The translations under genes and the position numbers were made by a program. The notes under the pieces are model-generated. The model was given only the letters and a program-made list of their open reading frames with translations. It was not told the origin of the DNA and did no database searches. Positions 50,711 to 59,406 of a stretch of DNA of 64,000 nucleotides are shown piece by piece; positions within the stretch are counted from its first letter, which is position 1; each line of letters begins with the position of its first letter. This DNA comes from Salimicrobium halophilum (GTDB lineage: Bacteria; Bacillota; Bacilli; Bacillales; Halobacillaceae): NCBI RefSeq assembly GCF_900100295.1, contig NZ_FNEV01000010.1:19838-83837 (forward strand), given 5' to 3'.

Positions 50711-52150
50711 ATGTCCCGGAAAACTCAACTTCTTCTATTCGGAGCGGCGATTCTGATTTTCTTCGTTGCTTCCCAGTTCGTCCTCAAAGACCAGGAACCG
50801 ACACTTACCGTCGAAGATGAAAAGGAACCCGAAATCTCTGAAGAGGACATACCGCAATCGTGGATGGCAGCGGAAACAAGAGAAAAAGTCACCAGCTTCT
50901 TCGAAAGGGAAATACCTAACCTTGAACAGGCCCGGGAACAGGGGCTGACCATCCAGCATGATGAAACGATCGCCTTCTCGGATGACGAGGACAAAGAAAT
51001 GACGATTCTTGAATCCTGGTACAACGAAGATGAAATATTTCTTATTTTTAAACTGGATGCAGAAGACGTCCAGTTCGATCAGTCCAAACCTCCACGTCTT
51101 CTGGAGAACGCCTACGTGGAAAAACTGGACGGAGACGTACGAGACCAGGACCTACTGTCACGCAGACGAGGGGACCCTGCGATCCTGTTTGATGGAGAAA
51201 TCTATGCTTATACATCTTTAACAGCGATACGTGAAGAACAGGAAATCGAAACTCCGGGAGATGCTAAGACGATAGGGATGATTCCGGCTGAAGCATTCGA
51301 TGAAACGGTCCTGGCTTCCTTTCATGTGCACCTCGGAGGTAGTGTGTGGAAAACGGAGGAAGCAAACCTTCATTTCTCTTATCTTCCTGATTCCTATAAT
51401 ACGGAGACTTACTCGTTCGACGAAGATGAATCTTTCGACAAAAACGGCATCCGCTACAAGCCGGTGAGGGTAGAGAATGACCTTCGAAGTTTGCGGTTCT
51501 ACTTACAGGTCGAAACGGAGAAACCGTTATCCTTCAGATTGGACGCAGAATTGTATGAAGAAGAACAATACTCTTCCATCGCTTCCTTTCACCACCTGCG
51601 ATCCACCGGTGAAAAGAATATCTATGTCACGGAAAACCAGCCGTTAGCCGCTATGCCTTCCGTTCCGAAACTTACGTTGAACCATTTCTTCGTAAAGTCT
51701 GATGCGGAGATCTCCTTTCAGGCAGATACACGGGATAAGGAGGAAAAGATAGACTCTTCTGATGTGAATAATACAATAAAAATCGACGAATCCCTGGGCA
51801 CTTTTAACAATACGTCCGTTACCTTAAAGGAAAAAAGGTATGACCCTCCCGATCAGGTGACCTGGCGACTGAGCATGGACACCGATGATAGCGGAGACCC
51901 TTACCTTTCTCCCTATCCGTTCCAAAAGATATCCGGCGAACAGGGCTTCATGATGGAACAGACACGCCACGTGAAGATAGAAGGTAGATCTGAAGACGAC
52001 AGACTCGTAGCTCACCTCAGTTCTCACGGAAAAGAAATGACGGTGCACAGTGACTTGAAGGAGATCGGCGACAAAATGCCGGTGACGTTCACGATCCAAA
52101 ACCTTACGGATGCGATCCCTTTCAAAGTACAAAGCACAGCCTCGCAGTAA
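50711..52150 (+). CDS. Exported or anchored protein of unknown family (tandem copy 2)
   Basis: A 479-residue paralog of the preceding protein, with the same anchor (QLLLFGAAILIFFVASQFVL) and the same order of blocks (TILESWYNEDE, VEKLDGDV, LASFHVHLG, RVENDLRSLRFYLQV). The intergenic spacer is 39 bases and carries the same CAGAGGAGGATACCCATG site, so the duplication includes the translation start. The two proteins are clearly diverged, so this is not a recent copy. The tandem may give two similar surface proteins to one operon. Confidence 0.75.
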   Translation: MSRKTQLLLFGAAILIFFVASQFVLKDQEPTLTVEDEKEPEISEEDIPQSWMAAETREKVTSFFEREIPNLEQAREQGLTIQHDETIAFSDDEDKEMTILESWYNEDEIFLIFKLDAEDVQFDQSKPPRLLENAYVEKLDGDVRDQDLLSRRRGDPAILFDGEIYAYTSLTAIREEQEIETPGDAKTIGMIPAEAFDETVLASFHVHLGGSVWKTEEANLHFSYLPDSYNTETYSFDEDESFDKNGIRYKPVRVENDLRSLRFYLQVETEKPLSFRLDAELYEEEQYSSIASFHHLRSTGEKNIYVTENQPLAAMPSVPKLTLNHFFVKSDAEISFQADTRDKEEKIDSSDVNNTIKIDESLGTFNNTSVTLKEKRYDPPDQVTWRLSMDTDDSGDPYLSPYPFQKISGEQGFMMEQTRHVKIEGRSEDDRLVAHLSSHGKEMTVHSDLKEIGDKMPVTFTIQNLTDAIPFKVQSTASQ

Positions 52151-52234
52151 AAGTTCCTATTTTGTTCATTGAGCAGGCGATAGGTAAGCGTTACACTAAT
52201 AAATGGAATGACATAGAAGGGAGAGTTCGTCTCA

Positions 52235-52807
52235 TTGAAAAAAATACTTATACTTATATTCTTCACTCTCATCTTGAGCGCCTGCGGCCAGCAGGAACTC
52301 GAAGAACCCGTCGACTGGGAAACGGGAAGCTTTGACGCGACGACCCAGGACGGGGAATCCTGGAGTATGGAAGAGATGGAGGGCAAAGTGTGGATTGCGG
52401 ATTTCGTTTTCACGTCCTGTAACACGGTCTGTCCACCTATGACGCGGAACATGTCCCAGCTTCAGCAACAGATGGAAGAAGAAGGGCTCGATGTGGAATT
52501 CGTATCGTTCAGTGTCGATCCTGAAGTCGACGACCCTGAAACATTGAAGACGTTCGCGGAAAGTCACGGAGCGGATCTTTCCAACTGGACGTTCGTCACC
52601 GGCTATGACCAGGAAACGATCGAAACCTTCGCCGAAGAAAGCTTTCATATCATCGTCGATAAACCGGAAGGCGAAGAACAGGTGACCCATGGCACCCAGT
52701 TCTTCCTTGTGGATGAAGAAGGTACGATCAAGCAATACTACAGCGGCGACCAGGACGTTCCTTATGAGCAAATCATCGAAGATACCGAAATAGTCAGCAA
52801 CAACTAG
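52235..52807 (+). CDS. SCO1/SenC family copper chaperone-like lipoprotein
   Basis: A 190-residue lipoprotein (lipobox LILSACGQQ, start TTG). The thioredoxin-like fold has FTSCNTVCPPMTRNM, giving CxxxC with CP, and VTHGTQFFLVD holds the copper-ligand His. SCO proteins load copper into the Cu-A site of cytochrome oxidase. No oxidase genes are beside it. Confidence 0.88.
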   Translation: MKKILILIFFTLILSACGQQELEEPVDWETGSFDATTQDGESWSMEEMEGKVWIADFVFTSCNTVCPPMTRNMSQLQQQMEEEGLDVEFVSFSVDPEVDDPETLKTFAESHGADLSNWTFVTGYDQETIETFAEESFHIIVDKPEGEEQVTHGTQFFLVDEEGTIKQYYSGDQDVPYEQIIEDTEIVSNN

Positions 52808-52847
52808 AAATTGTCCGTTACACATTGAATATAGTTTTCATAGAAAA

Positions 52848-52951
52848 AGACGGCGACTCCTGCGGGAACAGCACGAGCTTAAGCTAACTTGATCAGGTGC
52901 CATTCCTGATCAAGTTAGCTTAAGCCGTGCCCGCGGAAAGCGCCGTTTTTT
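52848..52951 (+). repeat. Long hairpin repeat of Bacillaceae type (also terminator)
   Basis: A 21-bp perfect inner stem (52877-52897 with 52905-52925) is nested in outer arms that begin GACGGCGACTCCTGCGGG and end CCCGCGGAAAGCGCCGT, followed by TTTTTTT. The GCGACTCCTGCGGG and CGCGGAAAGCG ends are, from memory, common in intergenic hairpins of many Bacillaceae. It lies after the SCO gene and probably ends its transcript. Confidence 0.75.
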
Positions 52952-52971
52952 TCTTTGTAATCCTTGATTAA

Positions 52972-53003
52972 AAACAAAAATCCGAACATGATCGTCCGGA
53001 TTC
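52972..53003 (-). terminator. Terminator of the DUF1002 gene
   Basis: On the minus strand AATCCGGAC and GTTCGGATT form a stem, followed by TTTGTTTTT. It lies 42 bases after the stop codon at 53045. Confidence 0.7.
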
Positions 53004-53044
53004 TTGCAAATGTAATTGATTTCTGTGCCAGCCTCATTCTCTGA

Positions 53045-53935
53045 TCAGTTTAAAACAGAATCGAAGAAGTTACTGAGCGATCGGAAGAAATCCTGGACCG
53101 CCGTGCGAAGGTTATTCCAGAACCCTTCATCATTGATCAGGTTCTGAAACCCGCTTGCCAGCTCATCAAGCTGACTCTGGACCTCATCGAAGTTGATGTT
53201 CAAGTTCCTCATCTGATCGAACAGATTGACCAGTCGCTCCCTGTCTTCAGGGCTGAGTTCGATCTGCAAGGAATCAAGCTGTTCCTGGATGATCTGCTCT
53301 ATTTCTTCACGGCTCACCGGGTTCTGCTCGGCGATCGCCTTCTTGATTTCTGTAAGCAGGCTGCTGACTTCTTCCTGACTTACGCCTTCCTCTTCGCCGA
53401 TGGAAGTGGCTACATCAAGCTCTTCACTCGCTACCTGCATCCGCTCCGGATCGAGCGTCGCTCCCTTGGCATCGTAGGCTTTGTAGATCCCTGTCAAAGC
53501 AGAATGCCCACTGACTGCTACCGACGAAGCTACATAGACTTCAGCATTTTCGACACCGGCTGTAATGAGAGCATTTACATACATTTCTTTCGTCACTTCC
53601 GTGATATTATCAGGCGTTACAATCTCAACGTTCAACCCGCCGCTATCCTGATGAAGAATTTTTACGGAAGAATACATATTGGAATTCGGGTTTCCATTGA
53701 TATAATTGGCTATATCCTGACCTGTTACCGTAAACTCGTCTATCTCCTCGTGCTGATCCACCTCAAGGAGCTCGCTGACTTCCGTTTTTTGAGCAGTCGA
53801 CAAAGCATCACCATAAACGACAATCGGCAGTCCCAGTTTTTCATTGATACTGTTCGAATTCGATGCTTGTACGACGGTAGTCACTGAAAAAATGAAAACC
53901 ATACTGAGCATCAGCCATCTTGTCACATGTTTCAT
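53045..53935 (-). CDS. DUF1002 secreted protein (YpuA-like)
   Basis: A 296-residue protein with a signal peptide (LMLSMVFIFSVTTVVQA) and the DUF1002 body: PIVVYGDALSTAQKTEVSELL and SSVKILHQDSGGLNVEIVTP. The last third is a long helical, acidic segment. B. subtilis YpuA is of this family; function unknown. Start ATG, GGGAAGG site. Confidence 0.85.
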   Translation of the reverse strand: MKHVTRWLMLSMVFIFSVTTVVQASNSNSINEKLGLPIVVYGDALSTAQKTEVSELLEVDQHEEIDEFTVTGQDIANYINGNPNSNMYSSVKILHQDSGGLNVEIVTPDNITEVTKEMYVNALITAGVENAEVYVASSVAVSGHSALTGIYKAYDAKGATLDPERMQVASEELDVATSIGEEEGVSQEEVSSLLTEIKKAIAEQNPVSREEIEQIIQEQLDSLQIELSPEDRERLVNLFDQMRNLNINFDEVQSQLDELASGFQNLINDEGFWNNLRTAVQDFFRSLSNFFDSVLN

Positions 53936-54032
53936 AAGTAACCTTCCCCTTACAAAAAATATAGTCTAGCTACGCTTATTATACCCGAATTGCGTGAATA
54001 GTAGTATTACAAACTCTGAAGGAGCGTCTTCT

Positions 54033-54449
54033 ATGATACTTAAAACAATCGGATTATATTTATTCGCAGGTGCCCTGTTTTTTGCGGGTATCCTCCACTT
54101 CGTTTATGACAGTGGATTCCAGGCAATGATTCCGGAATTCTTACCTTTCAAATATGAACTGGTATATATTACGGGCATCACAGAGTGGTTGCTGTCCTTA
54201 TTGCTCATCTTTCCACATACAAGGAAAGCGGCAGGTATCGCTACTGCTCTATTTCTCGTCCTTGTTCTTCCTGCCAATATCTATGCAGCCGCCATGAACA
54301 TTCCGGCTCCCTGGGCAGAGGACACAAGCAGGACCGCTCTATGGATCCGCCCGCTCTTCCAGCCGCTTCTCATCTGGTGGGTCCTCGTCGTAACGAAGGA
54401 TGCTCCCTGGCGACGCACATATGATACACTGGACGGGAAGGAGGGATAA
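54033..54449 (+). CDS. DoxX family membrane protein
   Basis: A 138-residue protein with four hydrophobic helices (TIGLYLFAGALFFAGILHFVY, ITEWLLSLLLIFPHT, AGIATALFLVLVLPANIYAAA, PLFQPLLIWWVLVV). It is DoxX-like. Two starts are possible; ATG at 54033 has GAAGGAG upstream. The PfpI-like gene begins five bases after its stop, so both are an operon. Confidence 0.78.
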   Translation: MILKTIGLYLFAGALFFAGILHFVYDSGFQAMIPEFLPFKYELVYITGITEWLLSLLLIFPHTRKAAGIATALFLVLVLPANIYAAAMNIPAPWAEDTSRTALWIRPLFQPLLIWWVLVVTKDAPWRRTYDTLDGKEG

Positions 54450-54454
54450 TCAAC

Positions 54455-54979
54455 ATGCGACTTGATAATAAAAAAGTGATCGCTTTTGTTAGCGACGATT
54501 TCGAAGATCTGGAACTATGGTACCCGGTGCTGCGCCTTCAGGAAGAAGGAGCGACGGTGCATATCGCCGGTATAGAAGAAGGTCATACGTACACTGGTAA
54601 ATACGGCGTTCCTGTGACGTCCGATGTGAGCTTTGAAGACATCGATCCTGCCGATTATGACGGGGTCCTTGTTCCGGGAGGCTGGTCTCCGGACCGGCTG
54701 CGCCGCTATGAGGCTGTTTTGGATATCGTACGTCATATGGATGCGAACCAGAAGCCGATCGGTCAGATCTGTCACGCAGGCTGGGTTCTTGTCTCAGCCG
54801 ATGTATTGAAAGGCCGGAAAGTGACCAGTACCCCCGGCATCAAAGACGATATGAAAAATGCGGGAGCCGAATGGTTCGACGAAGCGGTGGTCACGGACCA
54901 TCATCTTATTTCCGCCCGTCGTCCACCGGATCTTCCCCCTTATGCGAAAGCGTTCGCCGACAAGCTGGCCGAGGATTAA
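54455..54979 (+). CDS. DJ-1/PfpI family protein (YhbO-type)
   Basis: A 174-residue DJ-1/PfpI superfamily protein. The nucleophile elbow is IGQICHAGWVLVSADVLKG with Cys near 107, the acidic partner lies in FVSDDFEDLELWYPVLRLQEE, and DYDGVLVPGGWSPDRLRR is the family loop. Such proteins act as chaperones, glyoxalases or deglycases against reactive carbonyls. Its stop overlaps the convergent dehydrogenase gene by four bases. Confidence 0.9.
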   Translation: MRLDNKKVIAFVSDDFEDLELWYPVLRLQEEGATVHIAGIEEGHTYTGKYGVPVTSDVSFEDIDPADYDGVLVPGGWSPDRLRRYEAVLDIVRHMDANQKPIGQICHAGWVLVSADVLKGRKVTSTPGIKDDMKNAGAEWFDEAVVTDHHLISARRPPDLPPYAKAFADKLAED

Positions 54980-56118
54980 ACTCCTTGGGCCAGCATTTTT
55001 ATGACGGCATCGTCCATCGGTGGATTATGCAATCCAGCCCTTACGTCCCGGTAGTATTTCTCGAACGGTTGATTCTTCGAAAGTCCACGACCGCCGGAAA
55101 TGCGCATCGCAAGATCCACGACCTCCTGTGCCGCATTGGTAACCGCAAGCTTCACTGCTCCAAGCTCTCCCTTCCATTCTTCTCTGCGTTCCGGATATTC
55201 GTCCCATTTCCTTGCTGTATCATAAAGGAAACTGTGCGCCTGCAGAAGCTTCCACTCCATCGTACCGATCTTGTCCTGAATGTGCGGAACTTCGATGATC
55301 GGCGTATCCAGACTGTTAGGCTGGAAGTTCTTGGCGAATTCAACCGCTTCGTTTCTCGCTCCCATAGCTATTCCGAGATAGCAGGCAGGAATGTGCAATA
55401 GCCATCCTTTGGGTCCTACTGTTTTCGAAGTGCTCGTTTCCACAAGAGAACTTACGGGGACCTCCACGTCCGTTAGCACAAGGTCATCACTTTCGGTTCC
55501 TCTCATTCCGAGCGTGTCCCACGTCTTCTCTACTGTCACACCTTGTGCGTTACGTTCTATGAGGAACAACCCAACGTCATCCTGATCTTCCACATAAGCA
55601 GTCACGATACAATAGTCCAGATGATCAGCCAGCGAGGCGAATATCTTTTTCCCGTTGATTATATAGAAATCGCCTTTCCTTGTGGCCTTCGTCTCCGGCA
55701 TACCACCTCTAGTCGGACTTCCGGTCGCGGGCTCGGTAGCCAACCGGTTCACGACCTTCTGTTCTTTCCTTACTTCATCCATGAGCTTTTGCAACTGATC
55801 CTCCTTCCAGGGGCGATCATCGCGAAGCTCCATCATTGTCCCGGCATGCCAGCCGATAGAAAGAGCGACAGCTCCGTCCCCTTCGGCGATCTTCTCCTGC
55901 ATCAACAGGAATTCATATAAAGAGAGGTTTTCACCTCCAGCTTCTTTCGGTAAAGGAAGAGAAGGGTATCGTTCCTCTTTGACGACTTTCATCACTTCAT
56001 CCGAGAAGGAAGCTCCCCGGTCCGCTTCTTTTGCATTGGCAGCGGCCGCTTCTCTGATCCGCTCCCCCTTTTCTACCAATCGTTTCTGTTTATCTGTGTA
56101 CACCCATTTTTCAATCAT
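54976..56118 (-). CDS. Acyl-CoA dehydrogenase family flavoprotein
   Basis: A 380-residue protein of the acyl-CoA dehydrogenase fold. Signature segments are FLLMQEKIAEGDGAVALSIGWH, ATEPATGSPTRGGMPETKATRK, GFTVEKT-like VTVEKTWDTLGMRGTESDDLVL and DLAMRISGGRGLSKNQPFEKYYRDVRAG. It resembles B. subtilis YdbM and also the DszC/SfnC-like flavin monooxygenases of this fold, so a sulfur link is possible but not shown. It is alone, downstream of no obvious partner. Confidence 0.8.
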   Translation of the reverse strand: MIEKWVYTDKQKRLVEKGERIREAAAANAKEADRGASFSDEVMKVVKEERYPSLPLPKEAGGENLSLYEFLLMQEKIAEGDGAVALSIGWHAGTMMELRDDRPWKEDQLQKLMDEVRKEQKVVNRLATEPATGSPTRGGMPETKATRKGDFYIINGKKIFASLADHLDYCIVTAYVEDQDDVGLFLIERNAQGVTVEKTWDTLGMRGTESDDLVLTDVEVPVSSLVETSTSKTVGPKGWLLHIPACYLGIAMGARNEAVEFAKNFQPNSLDTPIIEVPHIQDKIGTMEWKLLQAHSFLYDTARKWDEYPERREEWKGELGAVKLAVTNAAQEVVDLAMRISGGRGLSKNQPFEKYYRDVRAGLHNPPMDDAVIKMLAQGV

Positions 56119-56217
56119 TCGGATTCCTCCATCTTCGTATGTATTCGGGATAAGCCAACCGACGTTGAATCAGAAATAACCCCCTAAAAGTCGACAAATT
56201 TACTTGGTTATGCCTTT

Positions 56218-56243
56218 GTAAAAAAGACGCTCTTAATGAGCGC
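56218..56243 (-). terminator. Terminator overlapping the 32-residue gene
   Basis: GCGCTC and GAGCGT form a short stem followed by CTTTTTT on the minus strand. The stem includes the stop codon of the small gene at 56233. Confidence 0.7.
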
Positions 56244-56331
56244 CTTCTTTTCCTTCTGAAAGCTTGTATACCTTTTCTACTTCTACGCCGATGTTACGCA
56301 AATCGCGGATCAACTGATCTAATTTTTTCAT
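56233..56331 (-). CDS. Small 32-residue protein, unknown
   Basis: A 32-residue peptide, MKKLDQLIRDLRNIGVEVEK..., likely one helix. GAGGTG lies about ten bases before the ATG, and the terminator stem overlaps its stop. It lies between the dehydrogenase and the AI-2E genes. I do not recognise the family; the composition is like small regulatory helices. Confidence 0.55.
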   Translation of the reverse strand: MKKLDQLIRDLRNIGVEVEKVYKLSEGKEGAH

Positions 56332-56503
56332 TCTTCTGCTTCACCTCGTCACAAAAGTATACCCGTAACCTCTCTCTCCCACTTATACGAAAAGCGAAGC
56401 GAAAAGTTTCGTTTTCCTTTAAACTTTCCTTCCCTTTTTTTCATGAGTTTAATCAAATCGCTGGACAAAAAAGAAAAAAAGGTTATGGAATTTTGGATGA
56501 TGC

Positions 56504-57652
56504 TTACACTTCATACCTGTCGACATCCGGCGCAAACTTGTTATAACGGCGCTTGAACCACGCGAAGAGATGCGACACGATGACTTTCAGAATAGCATAT
56601 CCCGGAATCGCCAAAATAATTCCGATGACTCCGAAAAGATGCCCGGCCGTCAGCAATACGAAGATGATCGTAACCGGGTGGACGTGGAGCCGTTTCCCCA
56701 TGATCTGGGGAGAAATGAATTTCCCTTCAAGCAGCTGGACCACGGTCCAGACGAGGACGAGCTTCACCAGCATAAATGGAGAGGTCACGATAGCGATGAT
56801 CAGCGCCGGTGTAATAGCGATAGTCGGTCCCAGGTACGGAACGACACTTGTCACACTGGCAATGCCGGCAAGGACCACCGGATAATCGATTCCTATGATC
56901 AAAAACCCGATGTACAGCATGACACCGATGCAGAAACTGACGATGATCTGTCCTTGAATATAGGCGGCCAGCTGATGGTCGATATCACGGAACATACGTC
57001 CCATCTCCGGTCGCAAACGAGGCGGGAAGATACGTAGAATCGTTCCCGGTAATTTATGGTCATCTTTCAACAGATAAAAGAGAATGAACGGTAACGTGAC
57101 AATAGCGATAATCACAGTTGTCACTGTCGAAATGAATGACGTCAGTCCAGTGAGTGCGTCACCGACATAGGTACTGAGATCCTGAGGGAGATCATCCAAG
57201 GTTCCGCTGAAGTTTCCGAATAGATCATTGTAATAACCTGCAAATATCGAATTCTTCAGCCACTGATCGAGTCCTTCCGCCATCTGCATCAGATAATCCG
57301 GCAATTCTTCAATCATTTTCATGAACTGCTGTTCAAAAAACGGGATGACCAGAAAAACAAGCAGCGTAATCAGTCCTGCGACTATGATCGTAGTCAGTAG
57401 AATCCCCCATATGCGCTTGATACCTACTCTCTCCAGAAGAACGATGACCGGCCGAAGCAGATAATAGACGACCGCCGATAAAATGATGGGTAGTGCTACT
57501 GTCTCGATAAAAATGAATACCGGGTCGAAAATGAACGACACATTTGAATACACGACGATATTAAGACCAATCAGCAACAGTATCCCTAATATGTAAATCA
57601 GCCCACGCCCTCCGAAAAACCGGACCAGACGAGCCTTATCCCACTCCTCCAT
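56504..57652 (-). CDS. AI-2E family transporter
   Basis: A 382-residue membrane protein of the AI-2E (PerM) family: LDDLPQDLSTYVGDALTGLTSF region, VTLPFILFYLLKDDHKLPGTIL, and YPVVLAGIASVTSVVPYLGPTIAITPALIIAIVTSP, with a C-terminal LVLVWTVVQLLEGKFISPQIMGKRLHVHP. Members are thought to move hydrophobic or quorum molecules, or to act as Na/H antiporters; substrate unknown. ATG at 57652 follows GGGGGAAAG. Confidence 0.88.
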   Translation of the reverse strand: MEEWDKARLVRFFGGRGLIYILGILLLIGLNIVVYSNVSFIFDPVFIFIETVALPIILSAVVYYLLRPVIVLLERVGIKRIWGILLTTIIVAGLITLLVFLVIPFFEQQFMKMIEELPDYLMQMAEGLDQWLKNSIFAGYYNDLFGNFSGTLDDLPQDLSTYVGDALTGLTSFISTVTTVIIAIVTLPFILFYLLKDDHKLPGTILRIFPPRLRPEMGRMFRDIDHQLAAYIQGQIIVSFCIGVMLYIGFLIIGIDYPVVLAGIASVTSVVPYLGPTIAITPALIIAIVTSPFMLVKLVLVWTVVQLLEGKFISPQIMGKRLHVHPVTIIFVLLTAGHLFGVIGIILAIPGYAILKVIVSHLFAWFKRRYNKFAPDVDRYEV

Positions 57653-57768
57653 AGTCTTTCCCCCTTCTCTCACTCTGCCTCTATTATAACAAATATACGT
57701 TGGGACGTTAGTTCTTGGAAGCTGGGCGCTGCATCAGCAGATAACGGAGCCCCCTTACCAAAACAAAA

Positions 57769-57797
57769 GAAAAATAAGCGCTGCAAACGCTTATTTC
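57769..57797 (-). terminator. Terminator of the 29-residue gene
   Basis: AAATAAGCG and CGCTTATTT with a seven-base loop, followed on the minus strand by TTCTTTTG. It lies eight bases past the stop codon at 57805. Confidence 0.8.
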
Positions 57798-57804
57798 CGT
57801 CGTT

Positions 57805-57894
57805 CTATCGGCGACCTCTGCCTTTCATAAACTTCCTGATGAACGGATAGACGATAGGTCCATACTTGAAGATTCTTTTCAAAAGACGTCCCAT
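57805..57894 (-). CDS. Tiny basic protein, unknown
   Basis: A 29-residue peptide, MGRLLKRIFKYGPIVYPFIR..., rich in Lys/Arg and aromatic residues, with its own terminator and a GGTG site seven bases before the ATG. Similar short MGR-KYGPIVYP peptides are, as I recall, widespread in Bacillaceae but uncharacterised. It lies 69 bases downstream of the SDR gene on the same strand, possibly a separate unit. Confidence 0.6.
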   Translation of the reverse strand: MGRLLKRIFKYGPIVYPFIRKFMKGRGRR

Positions 57895-57963
57895 CTTATT
57901 CACCTGCCTTCTCAAAGTGATTATCGTTTGTCCTTACTTTTCCCAACAGTCGCCTGGACAAAA

Positions 57964-58749
57964 CTATCTCATGACACTTCCCCCGGATATTTTCATCGAC
58001 TCGCCTACAATGTTCTCGGAAGCGTCCGAGAGCAAAAAGAGGATGGCTCTGGCGACTTCTTCAGGTGTCGTTATTCGTCCGGATGGGTTGGTCTTCTCTG
58101 CAATTTCCCACTGCTCTTCGAATGTTCTCCCTTCCCTGTCCGCTTTCGACTGAATGGAATGCCTTCCCATCTCCGTATCGACAAATCCAGGAGATACGGC
58201 ATTCACATGGATATTCGAACGGATCGCTTCCAGCGCAAGTGTCTGAGTGAAACCGGTGATAGCGAACTTCGAAGCCGTGTACGCCATCATTCCGTCCGTC
58301 CCCCTTAACCCGGATAAAGAAGAAACGTTCACGATCGACCCTTCCTTCCGTTCTTTCATTTCGCTATAGAACAACTGAGTGAGAAAAGCTGTCGAGAAAT
58401 AGTTCACTTCCATAACCTCGCGAAGCTCTTTTTCAGAAATCTGATCGAAGTATCCGGTATTCAGGATTCCTGCAGAATTCACCAGCCCGGTGACTGGGGC
58501 GAATTTCTCCGCTTTCCGTACTAATTCCTGTCTGTCGTCTTCATTATTGATATCGGCGGCTACGACTTGTACCTTTTCGTCGCTGTTACAGGCTTCTTTT
58601 GTTTCCTGCAACTTCTCTTCATTTCTACCCGTCAACGTCACCATAGCCCCACTGGCCACCGCATGTATAGCAGTCGCTCTTCCTATTCCTCTGGAAGCTC
58701 CGGTGATAACGATATGTTTCCCTTCAAATGCATCTTCAGAAAATAACAA
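57964..58749 (-). CDS. SDR family oxidoreductase
   Basis: A 261-residue classical short-chain dehydrogenase: HIVITGASRGIGRATAIHAV, NSAGILNTGY, a Ser in NVSSLSGLRG and YTASKFAITGF (Tyr/Lys). It resembles 3-ketosphinganine reductase and 3-oxoacyl-ACP reductase types, but the substrate is not clear. The start is TTG behind GGAAGGAAG. Confidence 0.88.
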   Translation of the reverse strand: MLFSEDAFEGKHIVITGASRGIGRATAIHAVASGAMVTLTGRNEEKLQETKEACNSDEKVQVVAADINNEDDRQELVRKAEKFAPVTGLVNSAGILNTGYFDQISEKELREVMEVNYFSTAFLTQLFYSEMKERKEGSIVNVSSLSGLRGTDGMMAYTASKFAITGFTQTLALEAIRSNIHVNAVSPGFVDTEMGRHSIQSKADREGRTFEEQWEIAEKTNPSGRITTPEEVARAILFLLSDASENIVGESMKISGGSVMR

Positions 58750-58849
58750 TAGAATCTTCCTTCCGTTTTTTTCTTATCAAGTAACCGGAAAACACCGATT
58801 ATAAACAAAAACCAGCGTAAAAAAGTAAAAAAATTACAATTAACCACAA

Positions 58850-58893
58850 AAAAACAGCGCCCTGAGCGTTTCTTCGCTCTTCCTGGACGCTGA
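58850..58893 (-). terminator. Terminator of the small basic gene
   Basis: On the minus strand CAGCG and CGCTG close an imperfect stem that includes AGCG/CGCT in its centre, followed by TTTTTTT. It lies past the 48-residue gene at 58976. Confidence 0.72.
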
Positions 58894-58975
58894 GTTAATG
58901 AAGTTCATTGATTAGGAGACCTAAACAGAACTGTTTGTTTTTTCTCATAGCATATATTACACCACTGCATCACCA

Positions 58976-59122
58976 TTACTTGCGCTTGTTAGGCTTACGG
59001 AACAATTTACCGCTCCGTGTCTGCTTCACACCCGAAGTTGGTTTTGCATTTTCTTTAGCGACTGGAGTCTTTTTGAAATCTTCTTCAAAAAGTTCACGGG
59101 CTTTTGTGTACAGCAGTGTCAT
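58976..59122 (-). CDS. Small 48-residue basic protein, unknown
   Basis: A 48-residue protein beginning MTLLYTKARELFEEDFKK and ending in a Lys/Arg-rich stretch (KLFRKPNKRK). AAGGGGGGAAG precedes the ATG. The helix plus basic tail suggests a nucleic-acid or ribosome partner, a guess. It is 13 bases after another short open frame. Confidence 0.6.
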   Translation of the reverse strand: MTLLYTKARELFEEDFKKTPVAKENAKPTSGVKQTRSGKLFRKPNKRK

Positions 59123-59135
59123 AGGGCTTCCCCCC

Positions 59136-59267
59136 TTATTCGATTATTACAGGTTCTGCTTCCACCACAGACAAAAGTGGAAACCGATTCACTGTTCCCC
59201 CACTATAATCCATAAAATCCTCCGGTGTAAAGAGAAAAATCACAAAAAAATTTAATCGATTTTTCAC
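59136..59267 (-). CDS. Possible small ORF upstream of the 48-residue gene
   Basis: A 43-codon frame begins with GTG at 59267, behind AAAGGAGG; an internal ATG at 59213 also has CGGAGG five bases before it and would give a 25-residue acidic peptide (MDYSGGTVNRFPLLSVVEAE...). It lies directly before the 48-residue gene in the same orientation. Whether either form is made is uncertain. Confidence 0.4.
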   Translation of the reverse strand: MKNRLNFFVIFLFTPEDFMDYSGGTVNRFPLLSVVEAEPVIIE

Positions 59268-59406
59268 CGTATTTTTCCTCCTTTTTACAAATGCGTCATG
59301 CCGGGATTTATACGATTTTCATGCGGGAAAAGGGTTTCAAAATTATTTTCCTTTCGTATATTCATCGTTGCTCCGGACTATACTTTAAGTAAAGGAGGAA
59401 GGATCG

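Noticed and set aside
53994..54032. Earlier start of the DoxX protein (53994)
   Set aside because: No ribosome site there; GAAGGAG lies before the ATG at 54033.
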